The notes beneath the pieces were generated by a model. It did no database searches. It saw only the letters and a list, made by a program, of their open reading frames with translations, and was not told the DNA's origin. The position numbers and the translations under genes are program-made. Source: Scalesia atractyloides (Eukaryota > Streptophyta > Magnoliopsida > Asterales > Asteraceae). Taken from it: 64,000 bases of DNA. The first letter of the stretch is position 1; each line of letters starts with the position of its first letter. The stretch lies in the NCBI GenBank assembly GCA_947069175.1, contig CAMTDV010000028.1:65369660-65433659 (forward strand), in the 5' to 3' direction. Of the stretch, positions 1 to 10,141 are shown piece by piece.

Positions 1-10
1 ACTCAATATT

Positions 11-180
11 TTCGTCCCAAACCCTTTGTAATCTTAGATCGGACCTTTAAAAACTTTTTTCTAGTAAAAACCCCAATTATTGAGATCGTCGGAAAATTCC
101 TTTTTGGCCGGAAAACTCAACATGTTCGTCCCAAACCTCTTTGTAACTTTAGATCGGACTTTTAGGAACCTTTTTTCCGG
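11..180. repeat. Short direct repeat, two copies
   Basis: A block beginning TTCGTCCCAAACC and running about 50 bp through TTTAGATCGGA occurs at 11 and again at 125, so the period is about 114 bp. It is probably the edge of a larger tandem repeat that continues to the left of the window. The open frame across it is repeat-driven and not a credible gene. Confidence 0.5.
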
Positions 181-353
181 CCAAAAATGTTTTTCTTGCG
201 TACCGACGACTAACGTCGTTAGGGTTCTGTTACTCAGGATCCATTGGATGACAATATGTTAATAGTTGGGACTAATAGTTGTTATTTTTAAAGTTGAAAT
301 TTTTAGCCGCTATACCAAATAGTTGAGATTATTAAAATACAATATTTCTTTTA

Positions 354-355
<2 letters not shown>

Positions 356-384
<29 letters not shown>
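356..384. repeat. (ATA)n microsatellite
   Basis: About ten uninterrupted ATA/TAA trinucleotide units. Confidence 0.9.
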
Positions 385-385
<1 letters not shown>

Positions 386-900
386 GTGATTTTATTTCTA
401 TCAACTCATGCATACTAATAGTTTGAACAAGATAAATACTTCAAATAAGTTATTCATAAAAGTATTATCAAATATATTGATGGAAGGTAACGTTATTACC
501 TCCAACCAATATTTGATGGTACACTAATATTACTAATTGGCACAAATTTGAAGTACTTTGTTGTTATGTAAAGAAATCCCTATACCACCCTAAGCCATAT
601 AATTAAGAAAGATTTAAGGTTTTTCTTAATTTTTTCACTCCATCCGATTCCTTAAAATAAGGAATGCATATATGGATTATGAATATAGAATTACTATTCA
701 CATCATATCATATATCTGTTTCATATATTTTTTATGAGCAGAAGAAAAAGAATATAATAAAAAAAATAAAAAAATATTATTTAATTGAATAAAGAAAAAT
801 ATGAAGAATCGATGCAGTGGTTTTTAAAAGGTAAACAAATCTTAGAGAAAAAATGTCTTTTTAGTTAAACTATATGGATAAAGATATGGATTTCAATGTG
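386..900. other. AT-rich intergenic DNA
   Basis: No open frame, RNA gene or clear transposon end was recognised. Short GGAATG/CATTCC motifs near 640-720 resemble the MITE ends that follow and may be a degraded copy. Confidence 0.4.
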
Positions 901-1118
901 ATAGCATTCATATCCCATTCCTTACACTTATTTTATCCTTGAAATTTTAGAAAAACTATCTAAAAACACTACTTCATTCCATTCCTTATCCTTATACTTT
1001 ATCCTTATATATTTAAGGATATGGAAAAACTTAAAAGATTAAAAGATAAATTTATGAAATAGTGAATTTTAGTTATACCATAGAGGTAAAGATAAGGAAT
1101 AAAATGTGAATGCTCTTA
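901..1118. mobile_element. MITE-like inverted repeat
   Basis: The left end reads TAGCATTCATATCCCATTCC and the right end is roughly its reverse complement (GGAATAAAATGTGAATGCTC). The flanks give only a possible TA duplication. There is no coding capacity. The superfamily is not certain. Confidence 0.45.
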
Positions 1119-1255
1119 ATAGTCTACGTCTGCTTCTCATGAATAGTATATATTTACAAGTTGTGAAGTATAAGAAAACAACCACTTTACAGTTACTTTA
1201 AATTTACAAATTGTGAAGCATTAAAAACAACCCCTTTAAAATATTTTTTGAATGT

Positions 1256-1619
1256 TAGAGCATTCACATCTCATTTTGTATATATTTATGAGTGAGTTCT
1301 ACATATTATAAAAATTTATTACGAGTAAAGTAAAGAAAAAATGTTATTGTTCAACTGTATATTTAAGAGGACATTGTTCACCCTGTTATTTTTTTAATAT
1401 TTTTTAAAGTAGTTGTAACTAGCGGAGGAAAAGGAAATATAATGATAAATCATAAATGTATAAAAAGTATTATATGATTGAAAATAAAAGAGAAAATATC
1501 ATGAATTTTAAATCATAAATGTATAAAAAGTATTACATGATTGAGAATAAAAGAGAAAATATAATGAATTTTAGTATAATTATATAAAGTAAGATAGTGA
1601 AAAGGATACGAATGCTCTT
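1256..1619. mobile_element. Second MITE-like inverted repeat of the same group
   Basis: The left end GAGCATTCACATCTCATT and the right end AGGATACGAATGCTCTT are inverted relatives of each other and of the 901-1118 element. Inside, a block of about 70 bp (ATAAATCATAAATGTATAAA...) is tandemly duplicated at about 1442-1575. It is non-coding. Confidence 0.45.
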
Positions 1620-1669
1620 TGCGACCCTTAAAAACTTCAAAATACATTTTTCTCATGAGCTTTTTTATA

Positions 1670-2603
1670 GGGAAAATTAAGAAAATAGCCATTGACCACT
1701 ATGACTTTCAAAAATAGCCACCTCATGCGTCCTTTGAACGGCGCATCATGCGTGGGATGCGGGATGCATCCTTCAAGCACGGGATGCGTCTTTGAAGCGA
1801 AACCCAATAAAAAATGAAACATGGCCACGGGAATGGTCGTCCTTCAATCACAGGATGCCTCTTTGGAGCGAAACCAAATAAAAAAGGGACACGTGGCCAC
1901 GGGATGCGTCCATGGAGCGAGGCATCATGCACGAGATGAGTCGCAAGTTTCTGAAGCGTCCGATGAGGTTTCCGATGAGTTTTCCGGAGAGTTTGAAAGA
2001 TCATATTGCAAGGGGGCTGGTTTTGGGTCGTGCAATTGATGATTTTGTATTATTTAAAACCACAAAATCATCAACATTACTGAAGTTTGGTGTGTAGCAC
2101 TCGACTGTGGTATATAATATAGACTTTACAAACTTTAGGAATCGATCTTCCAGTAGTATTACCTAGGGGCTTAGACGCTCGTGGTGATGTTCTAATATTT
2201 ATATACGTTATGAAATGGACAAAATCACTTATGAAAACAAAAGATCTGTAAATGCCTAAAAAAGAAACATTAAAGTTGGTTGATCAAAATTTATTCAATC
2301 AAAGAGTTGGGTTGCTTGAAAGAAATTTTGCAAAATACATATCGTTCAAACTCGCTGAAAACCTATAACTCGTCGGACGCTTCAAAAACTTGTCCGACAC
2401 ATCCCGTGCATGATACCTCGCTCAAAAGACGCATCCCTTGAAGGACGCATCCCATGGCCACATGTCCATTTTTTATTGGGTTTTGCTCCAAAGACGTATC
2501 CCGTGCTTGAAGGACACATCCTGCGCATGATGCACCCTCCAAGGACGCATGAGATGGCTATTTTTGAAAGTCTGGTGGTTAATGGCTATTTTCGTAATTT
2601 CCC
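1670..2603. mobile_element. Long-TIR Mutator-like/foldback element, non-autonomous
   Basis: Long imperfect inverted arms (about 1670-2010 and 2310-2603) start GGGAAAATTAAGAAAATAGC on the left and match the reverse complement on the right (GGGAAATTACGAAAATAGCC). The flanks are an 8-bp direct repeat TTTTTATA at 1662-1669 and 2604-2611. The G/A-rich terminus and long arms fit Mutator-like elements, although their usual TSD is 9 bp. The arms are built of repeated GCATCC/GGACGCAT words. No transposase is visible, and the open frames here are arm translations. Confidence 0.65.
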
Positions 2604-2629
2604 TTTTTATATAACTTTCAAAATATAAT

Positions 2630-5600
2630 TGTCACACCCCGTATTTTAACCAAACACCGGTGGGCCCGGGTGGGGAATGTCGTGACGTAAGTTGATATCA
2701 TCATAGACAATTAAACACAACACAGACGAAAGTCTTGGATTTAAATTACTATTAAACCAATTGTTCGAAATAAAAATAATATACAGACTCGTAATAGAAG
2801 ATCCACGGGCGGATCATAAATTGTACAAAAGAAGAATGTAAAAACAGACTTTGGGCAGAGCTAAGGATTTGCAAGATCCTCTTATATCGCTACCGAGCAG
2901 CTTCCAGCTTATTTCGTATTGTACCTGCAGGCTTAGTCTTTTGAAAAATACGTCAGCTTTCGCTAGTAAATACACCCAACTGACTCATTTTGAAAACATT
3001 TAAAGAAAACGTTTTAAGTGCGTATCAGCACAAAATCTTTTATAAGTTGGGAAAGTTGAACATTGCAACTTTGTTAACAGATTTACATGTTTGTCCATAC
3101 ATACAGGGCGCAGTACAAAAACCGAGACATGATTAACGTACACACCACTTATGAACTCACGAATGAGTTATCCCCAACAAGTGTGGGTAGTTGCATTTGA
3201 GCATCTGTTAGGTGCATGCCTACACTCCGCGCTAAGGTCCTGACCATTATCTAAAGTAATGAGCCGAGGATATCCAGGACACAGTAGTTAACCCCCGATG
3301 TTTAAGTTATCAAACAAAACTGATTAAAATAGAATATGCGGATTTACTGGCCACAATCCGGCATTCGATTGATCCCATTTCCGACCAAGCGGTAATAATT
3401 TACCGTAACCCAAGCCCGTATAGGAGAAATAAGTCGAGAGTATTTACCTGAGCTAGTCTTGATTTTAAAATGCAAGATTTAATATCTCAGCCGTATCCAA
3501 ACTAAAACTAAGTGCAGATAGCATTTACCGGAAGGCTCTAGTCTGGATTATGGCATAAGCTAACCAATTAAATACTAACGGTCTTATTTAAGTCATAGAC
3601 TTAGACCGAGTAGTGTACAAGATCAAAACGTATACGCTTGATTAAACGATGATCGATAGAATGTAGTTTAAACCCGACAAGTACTTTGACTAGCATAATA
3701 TGGGTAAACTACAACATTCTGGATTTTGAAACTTAAATGACAAGGTTAGACCCGTTTCGGTTAATTTTCGTAAACTAGTTCATATACTTAACAGTACGCG
3801 TGTTAACGATGTCGGGTAACCGGATAAGTTATGGACAAGTTCTGTATGCCATTATATATTAGATAAGTTGTAATATCAGTAGGATATTAACTTTTGGGAC
3901 CCGTTAGGTTTTAAAGTGAAACTATGCCTCATAAGGGCGTTTCGGTAATTTCATTCCATATAAAAGGAACTTGAATATAATTTAATGTTATAATTATAAG
4001 CATTATAGAAAAATAACTTATTTATGATATAATATTAGTAGGATATTAACTATATGGTAATTTATCTTTTATGACCAAACTATGCACCGAAGGGGTATTT
4101 TGATCATTTTACACATAGTTTATAAATTATTTGGGATTCTGAGTTTATATCATGTACCTACTGTAAAAATATTTAAAATAAGTTTTAAAATTAGTTGGTA
4201 ACAAGTCTTGGTTGGTAAATATGGTTTAAAATCATATTATGCGCTGAAATGACGCTTATGTCGTACAATGACGATTTATGCGATGATTAATGAAAACTGA
4301 TGTTAAGGTTAGGTTAACATGTCTTATATATGTTATTTAATATAATATATCAGTAGGTAAAAGATTTACTTTGAAAATATATGATTAAAACCATTTTATA
4401 AACCACAAGGGCCTTATCGTCATTTATCGACATAATACAAGGACTTGTTTGTAAACTCAGTTTATAATCTGATTTGACATCCCAAATGATCCTACTTATA
4501 ATATTCATCAGTAGGAAACTCATTTTCAAGTTTATTATCATTAAAACCTCTTTTATGAAAAAATGGTATTTTAGTCAAAATGGCATAATTACGGAACTTG
4601 TGCATAAACTCAGATTCTGATTATGATCATGTAATATAACCTCAGAGGGTTATGCTACATTATATTACGATCATAATGCAACTTTAGATCAGTAGCTAAC
4701 TAATCTAATTGGGTTCAGAATCGAAAGTCAAAGCAGAAGTCAAACTTCGCGACTTTCGGTTGCGAACATGTTCTTACATGTTCTAATAATTATTACCAAC
4801 TTGTTTAAGTGTCAAAACAACTTTCATAACATACATAAGATCAAATTAAAACATTTTGAAAAACGGCATGTTTGACTTTTTAATATAATAACTTTGACCC
4901 GTCAATTGGTATAACAAACGTGATTTCAGGAGGTGCCCTTTATAGGGACTAACACCTACCTTATTACGATCACTTAGCCATGTTCGTTACAAACAATGGC
5001 TAGATCATAGTGGTCTTAACCAAAATTCAAGGCGTTTTTCGTAAAACGCTTGACTTTTGGCTATTAAAAGCCTATAAACGAAAATGCAAGAGGAAGGAAC
5101 ACTTACAAGTGGTTCCTAGGATGCAATAGAACTAAGTTGGATGCTCCTTTCAGTTACGACTTACAGAGGAGGGAGATAGAGTTATGAATGAGAAAGGTGC
5201 AAGTTCAAATGGTGAACGTTGGCACCTATTTATAGTTGGAGAGCTTGAAGGAGGTGATGCCAGGTGCTAAGGGGTGTAAGAGGAAGCTTACAAGTGTCCT
5301 AAAACGTGGCATAGCAGTTTGGAAAGCCATGGTTTCGAATCAAATGGTTTTTACAATTTATGTGGAGGCCAAGGCAATTTTCTGCAGACACAGCCTCTCG
5401 CGCCCCATGGCCAGTTTCAAAGTTTGACACTTTTAGCCCCTTAACTTATAAAACCCTCTAAAACCTTCTAAAACACCCTTTTAGCATATTTAGCCCTCCG
5501 TAACCAATATTTGGCATATCCGGGAGTATGCCCGAGCATTGTCGAGCTCTCGGTTTGTTAAAAGGTCACTCAGAGGTATAAATTAACATGTTGACACTTT

Positions 5601-5959
5601 TAACCCCTCCATTATCCAACTTTCACGTATTTATAGAATTGAATCCTCTCGTCCAACAAATGGGACATATGAGAGTTAGGACTTTGTAAAGGATCACTCA
5701 GAGGCTCGTTATAAGCATGTTGACTCCGATGTCGCTCAAAGGCTGGGCATGTTACACAACGGTCACTCAGAGGCCAAGTCTAAGAATGTTGACACCAATG
5801 GCCACTCAGAGGTTTGGTTTATGCATGTTGACATCAGAAGATCACTCAGAGGCTTAGTTTGAGCATGTTGACGCTTTTAGTCCCTGATAGTCTTTAATAG
5901 ACTTAAAAAAATATAACAGTGTCGCTATATTATTGGACACGATTTTACAGGGTGTTACA
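2630..5959 (-). mobile_element. Solo LTR (3.3 kb), probably Ty3/gypsy, TSD ATAAT
   Basis: The block begins TGTCACACCCCG and ends GGGTGTTACA, giving TG...CA termini, and is bordered by perfect 5-bp duplications ATAAT at 2625-2629 and 5960-5964. No internal domain or second LTR is present, so it is a solo LTR left by LTR-LTR recombination. Minus orientation is inferred by analogy with the Tekay LTRs in this window, whose 3' ends also read GGGGTGTGACA. The sequence is otherwise unlike those LTRs, so it is a different family. It has no coding content. Confidence 0.8.
5555..5880. repeat. Imperfect ~45-bp tandem repeat inside the solo LTR
   Basis: Five diverged units share the core GATCACTCAGAGG followed 15-25 bp later by GCATGTTGAC. 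They lie close to the 5' end of the LTR if it is on the minus strand, which is a typical place for LTR enhancer-type repeats. Confidence 0.65.
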
Positions 5960-5964
5960 ATAAT

Positions 5965-6263
5965 GTTTTAGATAATTACGAATATATAATTGCGACGTGT
6001 GTATTTTATCTACATTTCGATGTAAGTTTGAATTAAAAGTTGAGTTGCATGTGATAATGTACAAGTCATCTAAGCACATATGTACACATCGTTAAAGTTG
6101 TATACATAGTCGACGTCAAGTTTTTTCTATGGTTTAACACCCGTTAAGGCACGAAGTGAGTTTCGTAAAGGTTTAATTTTATTTACAAAGTTTCGAAAAC
6201 GTTAATTGTTTTCCCTGTACCGCAACTTGCGTGGGTTTTATTACTAGTTTTTAATGATTAACA
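5965..6263. other. Unassigned intergenic DNA
   Basis: This is a short interval between the solo LTR and the Mutator-like element. No gene or element ends were recognised. Confidence 0.4.
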
Positions 6264-6954
6264 TAATATAATGAGTTAATTGCTCGGATGATCCCCTGTG
6301 GTTTGTCATTTTTTCACCTTTAGTCCCCACCTTTTCAACATAGCATGTTTGTTCCATATGGTTTGCTCACTTGTTACTCGTGTAGTCCCCAAAGTGGATG
6401 AACATTCGATTTCTTAGTTAAGTCTATGTAAAATGACTAAAATAGCCATGTGTATATTAAAGTAAAATTTAAAGGATATCTTTAATTAAGTGGGGCCCAT
6501 TGTTTTATTAGATTATTAAACGTCCATTTTTTACTTTGAACAAAAAGCAAGACGCAAACCATAAAAATTTACGACCAAATTTGAACTTTTACAAATTACT
6601 AAGAAAAATTAATTACATAAACTAAGTTAACTAATTCAACTAGTTACAATCCATTCCCACATTTACAAAAGGTTACGGAACACATGTTTTGGTTAAGTTT
6701 AGCGTCTACACCTTAATATATAACCACAAAATGTATGACCCATTTGCATAATTAGTTCGGAATCTTAACGAGGGCGAGTAGTGTTTGTGTGTTCGATCCC
6801 AAGCGCCACGGATACACCTAAAGTAAGGATTTACCTAAAACACAAGCAACAAGAATATTATTAAGTTCATACAACACAACTTACTAACTTCCAATAAACA
6901 TGTAACCACACAATTTATCATTTTCATTCTTATTCCCTTTCTAGACTAATACTA

Positions 6955-7275
6955 ACATTATTTCGTTTGACCCATCTTAATGGATCATCATACGGCCATT
7001 CTTTTTACATTCGCATTTTAGTTCATTGACCCGTTCATAACGGGTCAGCATGTGACCATTCTTATACATACTCATTCTAGTTTGGTCGACCCGTTCGTAA
7101 GGGGTCTATCACAAAATCATTCTTTAACATAACATTCTAGTTCATTTGACCCGTTCGTATTGGTCTATTACATGGCCATTCTTTAACAACATTCTAGCTT
7201 TTTCGACCTTGATTGGTCTAATGCATGACGTTATTTAACATGACATTCTGGTTCGTTCGACCCGTTCGTAAGGGA
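6955..7275. repeat. ~60-bp tandem repeat with GACCCGTTCGTAA core
   Basis: Five to six imperfect units, each with a GACCCGTTCGTAA-like core, a TCTA/TCATCA middle and GGCCATTCTTTAACATTCTAG. The array ends at about 7275, exactly where the copia gag fragment begins, so this is a junction. Confidence 0.65.
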
Positions 7276-7803
7276 ATTTGGAAGCATTACAAGTACATGT
7301 GGAAATTTGGAAGATTTGATCTAATTTCTTCTACATAATGTTCAGTTTGTGATAATATTCAGCACAGACATACCACTTTGACTATATGAATTTATTTTTT
7401 GATATAGATCAAAAACTACAGATCCATCAACTTTATCATAAGTATCTTTTAAATCTTTCCTGACCTCTGCTACAGATTTGGAATATACATGTCCTAAATA
7501 TAATTCTTCAGTCACAGAGTTTAAAATCCAAGTAAGTACAACAGAGTTGCACCTTTCCCATTGAGTCCCCAAGATTCCATTACCTTCTGGTTTAGGAAAA
7601 GTATCATCAATAAATCCTACTTTGTTTTTAACCCTCAAAGCCAGACTCATAGCATTAGCCCATACAATGTAATTATCAGTTCCTTTTAGCTTAATGTTAA
7701 CAACAGTTAAACTGGTTGAGTTACTTGCATGTAAGTAAAGAGGATTATCAGGTTCTAACTTACTGATCATAGTTTCACCAAACAAATTTAACAAATCAGT
7801 CAT
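7275..7803 (-). pseudogene. gag: Ty1/copia gag N-terminal fragment, frameshifted and truncated
   Basis: Translation from the ATG at 7803 gives a copia Gag N-terminus. It has the leader with DNPLYLHAS, then the LKGTDNYIVWANAMSLAL block, a GFIDDTFPKP segment, and WILNSV / YDKVDGSVVFDLYQKI motifs, which are typical of plant copia Gag_3/UBN2-type proteins. A one-base indel near 7370 breaks the frame just before the expected EYYHKLN segment. Recognisable residues (CTCNASK) resume in another frame down to about 7275, where the sequence switches abruptly to a tandem repeat. The nucleocapsid knuckle, protease, integrase and RT are absent. A further in-frame ATG-started extension upstream (to 7920) is probably leader sequence. 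It would have encoded the capsid of a retrotransposon particle and is non-functional as it stands. Confidence 0.85.
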
Positions 7804-8296
7804 AATAAACCAACCACAGCAAACACAAGCACAGAAATAAAGGAATATGCACAAAGAGCAAAACTCACAGTTATCACACACAAAAACTGTGCAACAGAGT
7901 GTACCCTCTCTGTGACCCAATCAACACCGGCCTAACTATTCCGGCAACAACAAAGTCTAAAATGAAAAGAATGAATAACATAAAGTAAATCAAGGAAAGA
8001 TCTCACCACACATGCGAACCCAAGTCAGGGTTTCTCCAAATCCAGTTAGGATTTTACAATCTTCAAGGATTGAACCCTAACTGGAGCGACAGCTTCCAAG
8101 AATCCTTTTCAAGAGATCCAAAAACCCAAACCCTAGGGTTTCTGCAAATTGAGTGGCACACACTCCAAGACAATCAGATCTTCAAGATCTGAACTCAGCA
8201 ATAACGAAACACAACTCAGACCTTTTGACGCATATCTGACAAACAAACTTCACAGCGGAAACAACCGAAGATCGAACAAAGTTAAGAGCAACTATA

Positions 8297-8308
8297 GCTC
8301 TGATACCA
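8297..8308 (-). promoter_or_regulatory. Primer-binding site, initiator-Met tRNA type
   Basis: The minus strand reads TGGTATCAGAGC directly after the LTR end at 8309. This is the standard plant iMet-tRNA primer site for reverse transcription. Confidence 0.85.
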
Positions 8309-8871
8309 TGTTAAAACAATAGTATCAAACTGACAAGACTCATAAAATATCCAAACCAGTTATTATTAACCCTAAAAGTATGATCTGAGCAAACTTACAA
8401 GAACAAAACTGAGATTATACAAACACTTTAATCACTCACAAGATCATCAACACAATGATCTTGACTCTAAACAAACAATAGACTCACAAACTTCTGAGAA
8501 TCAGTAGGATCACCAGAAGAAACCCTAATTCGCCTTTAGAGAAAGAAAGAAATGACAAGTAGAAAAATATCTCATAACAACTCAATGACTCGTTGAAGTC
8601 AACTATATATACGAGACTAAAAACCAACTTGATCTGTTAGCACTTAGATTGGATATAACTACTCTTCTGTTATAAAAACTTATTATGTATTGTTATAACC
8701 GCTTCACACTCTCCAAAGATGCACTGCTACAAGCCCTGCTACAAGCCATATGCACTGCTACAAGCCAATGTACAAGTACTGCTACAAGCCCACAATCCAG
8801 AAGCCCAGCAACATCAGGAGCCCACCAAAAACATAAAAATACAAAACATAATGTAAAAAATGTTTTTAACA
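8309..8871 (-). mobile_element. 5' LTR of the truncated copia element
   Basis: On the minus strand it begins TGTTAAAAACATTT at 8871 and ends TTGTTTTAACA at 8309, with short inverted TGTTAAAA/TTTTAACA termini, and abuts the primer site. It is 563 bp long. The 3' LTR and most of the interior are missing. A CTGCTACAAGCC-type short repeat occurs at about 8725-8800. Confidence 0.8.
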
Positions 8872-9097
8872 TATACGTGGGGCCTACTTAGTGTTTTAAT
8901 TATTCTGTAATAAGAAAGGGTAATTTGGTTATTTCACATCAACTCAACTGAATAAACTAATGTCATCCAGTGTAAGGACTACCTGCGTAACAAGTGAGCA
9001 AACCACAAGGAACAAACATCTATTTTAAAACATTTGGGGCTAAAGATAAAAAATGACAAACAAAAAGAACTATCCGAGTAATTAACTCTAATATAAT

Positions 9098-9380
9098 AAC
9101 TATCTTGTTCAATTGTTTTTAAATTAATAAAATTTATTCTATATATGTGACTTTGAGCCACTTATCTTAGATTCCTACCGTTGCCGAATCAAACCAATTA
9201 ATCTTTACAGCGACTTCCTGGAAACAGCTAACCACAATTGAGTGAATTGACTCACATGTAAGAAATACGTACACATCTCTTTCTCCGTAAATATGAATAT
9301 TTAATCTTGAATTTATGAGATAAAAATAAAAAAGAATTATAGATAATTACGGTCAATTATTTATTAAGTATTTATAGGTA
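9098..9380. other. Unassigned intergenic DNA
   Basis: AT-rich; nothing recognised. Confidence 0.4.
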
Positions 9381-9385
9381 TAATT

Positions 9386-10141
9386 TGTAGGAACTAGGTT
9401 CACTTTTTATAAAATATAATTAAAAATATAATAACGAGACTCTCGTTATTCATAGGAAATATCACAGTACAATATCGGTTGCGATAACTAAATACAAAGA
9501 ATATAAAATATAATTATATATACCAATCTTGATTCAAGCCGCATTTTTGGTGGGTCCTTCACCTGCACTTTATAGCATCCTAGACTACAACAAAGAGCAC
9601 ACTAAAACGTTGACGATTTTGGTTGAGGCACGTGTTCAACACGCTTCCCTTAAAACAGATTTCGCGCCTCTACTAAAGACGACGCGACTGTTTCCCAGGG
9701 TACAACAGCCGAAGCAGTATGTACTGCCCAAGATGACTCACGCGCCCGAGGTTACACCGGGTAATTGTAGAGTTTGAACTTATGGAACAAAAAAGGGTGT
9801 GATGGTGGTGGAAAACAAGTAGAAAATACTTCTCTCTCTAGTTGTTCTTCAAGTGTTCATCCTCCTTCTAGTATTCTTTTTGTATCAAGCAATACCATAT
9901 TCTTATATACACAAAAAGAAGCACATAGCCTACTAATTGTACATAAGTTAAGGATTAATGAAAGATTTCACTTAATTAGTCACTTAATTAGAGACTTAAA
10001 AACTCTAATAAAACTAATTAAATATAATAAAAAACTCTATTCAAGAGTTCTCTTTTATTCACCACATGAAGATTCTAATTAATATTTATAATTTCATTAA
10101 ATTATAAATATATTAAATATCCATTCACCAAATTTCCAACA
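9386..10141 (-). repeat. LTR1 of the tandem element
   Basis: 756 bp with TG...CA ends. It is nearly identical to LTR2 and LTR3; differences are scattered substitutions and small indels (a few percent by eye). An open frame running through part of it (9774-10082) is repeated in the other LTRs with changes and has no known homology. Confidence 0.9.

Larger units (their letters stand above)
6273..9088. mobile_element. Mutator-like element with 9-bp TSD, carrying copia sequence
   Basis: The left end is GAGTTAATTGCTCGGATGAT; the right end is its near reverse complement (GAGTTAATTACTCGGATAGT read from 9088 inward). The TIR similarity extends for about 150-180 bp (6273-6450 and 8910-9088). The element is flanked by a perfect 9-bp duplication TAATATAAT (6264-6272 and 9089-9097), diagnostic of the Mutator superfamily. 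The interior contains a tandem repeat and the 5' part of a Ty1/copia element, with no MULE transposase. Either the copia element inserted and was then truncated, or the MULE captured a copia fragment. Confidence 0.8.

Noticed and set aside
7342..7920. 192-codon host gene with a Cys-rich membrane-like N-terminus
   Set aside because: The first 39 codons are retrotransposon leader; the rest is copia Gag. No host homology.
9774..10082. 102-codon ORF repeated at 12435-12785 and 16430-16684
   Set aside because: It lies inside the LTRs, antisense to the inferred element direction, and its ends differ by indels among copies. No homology.
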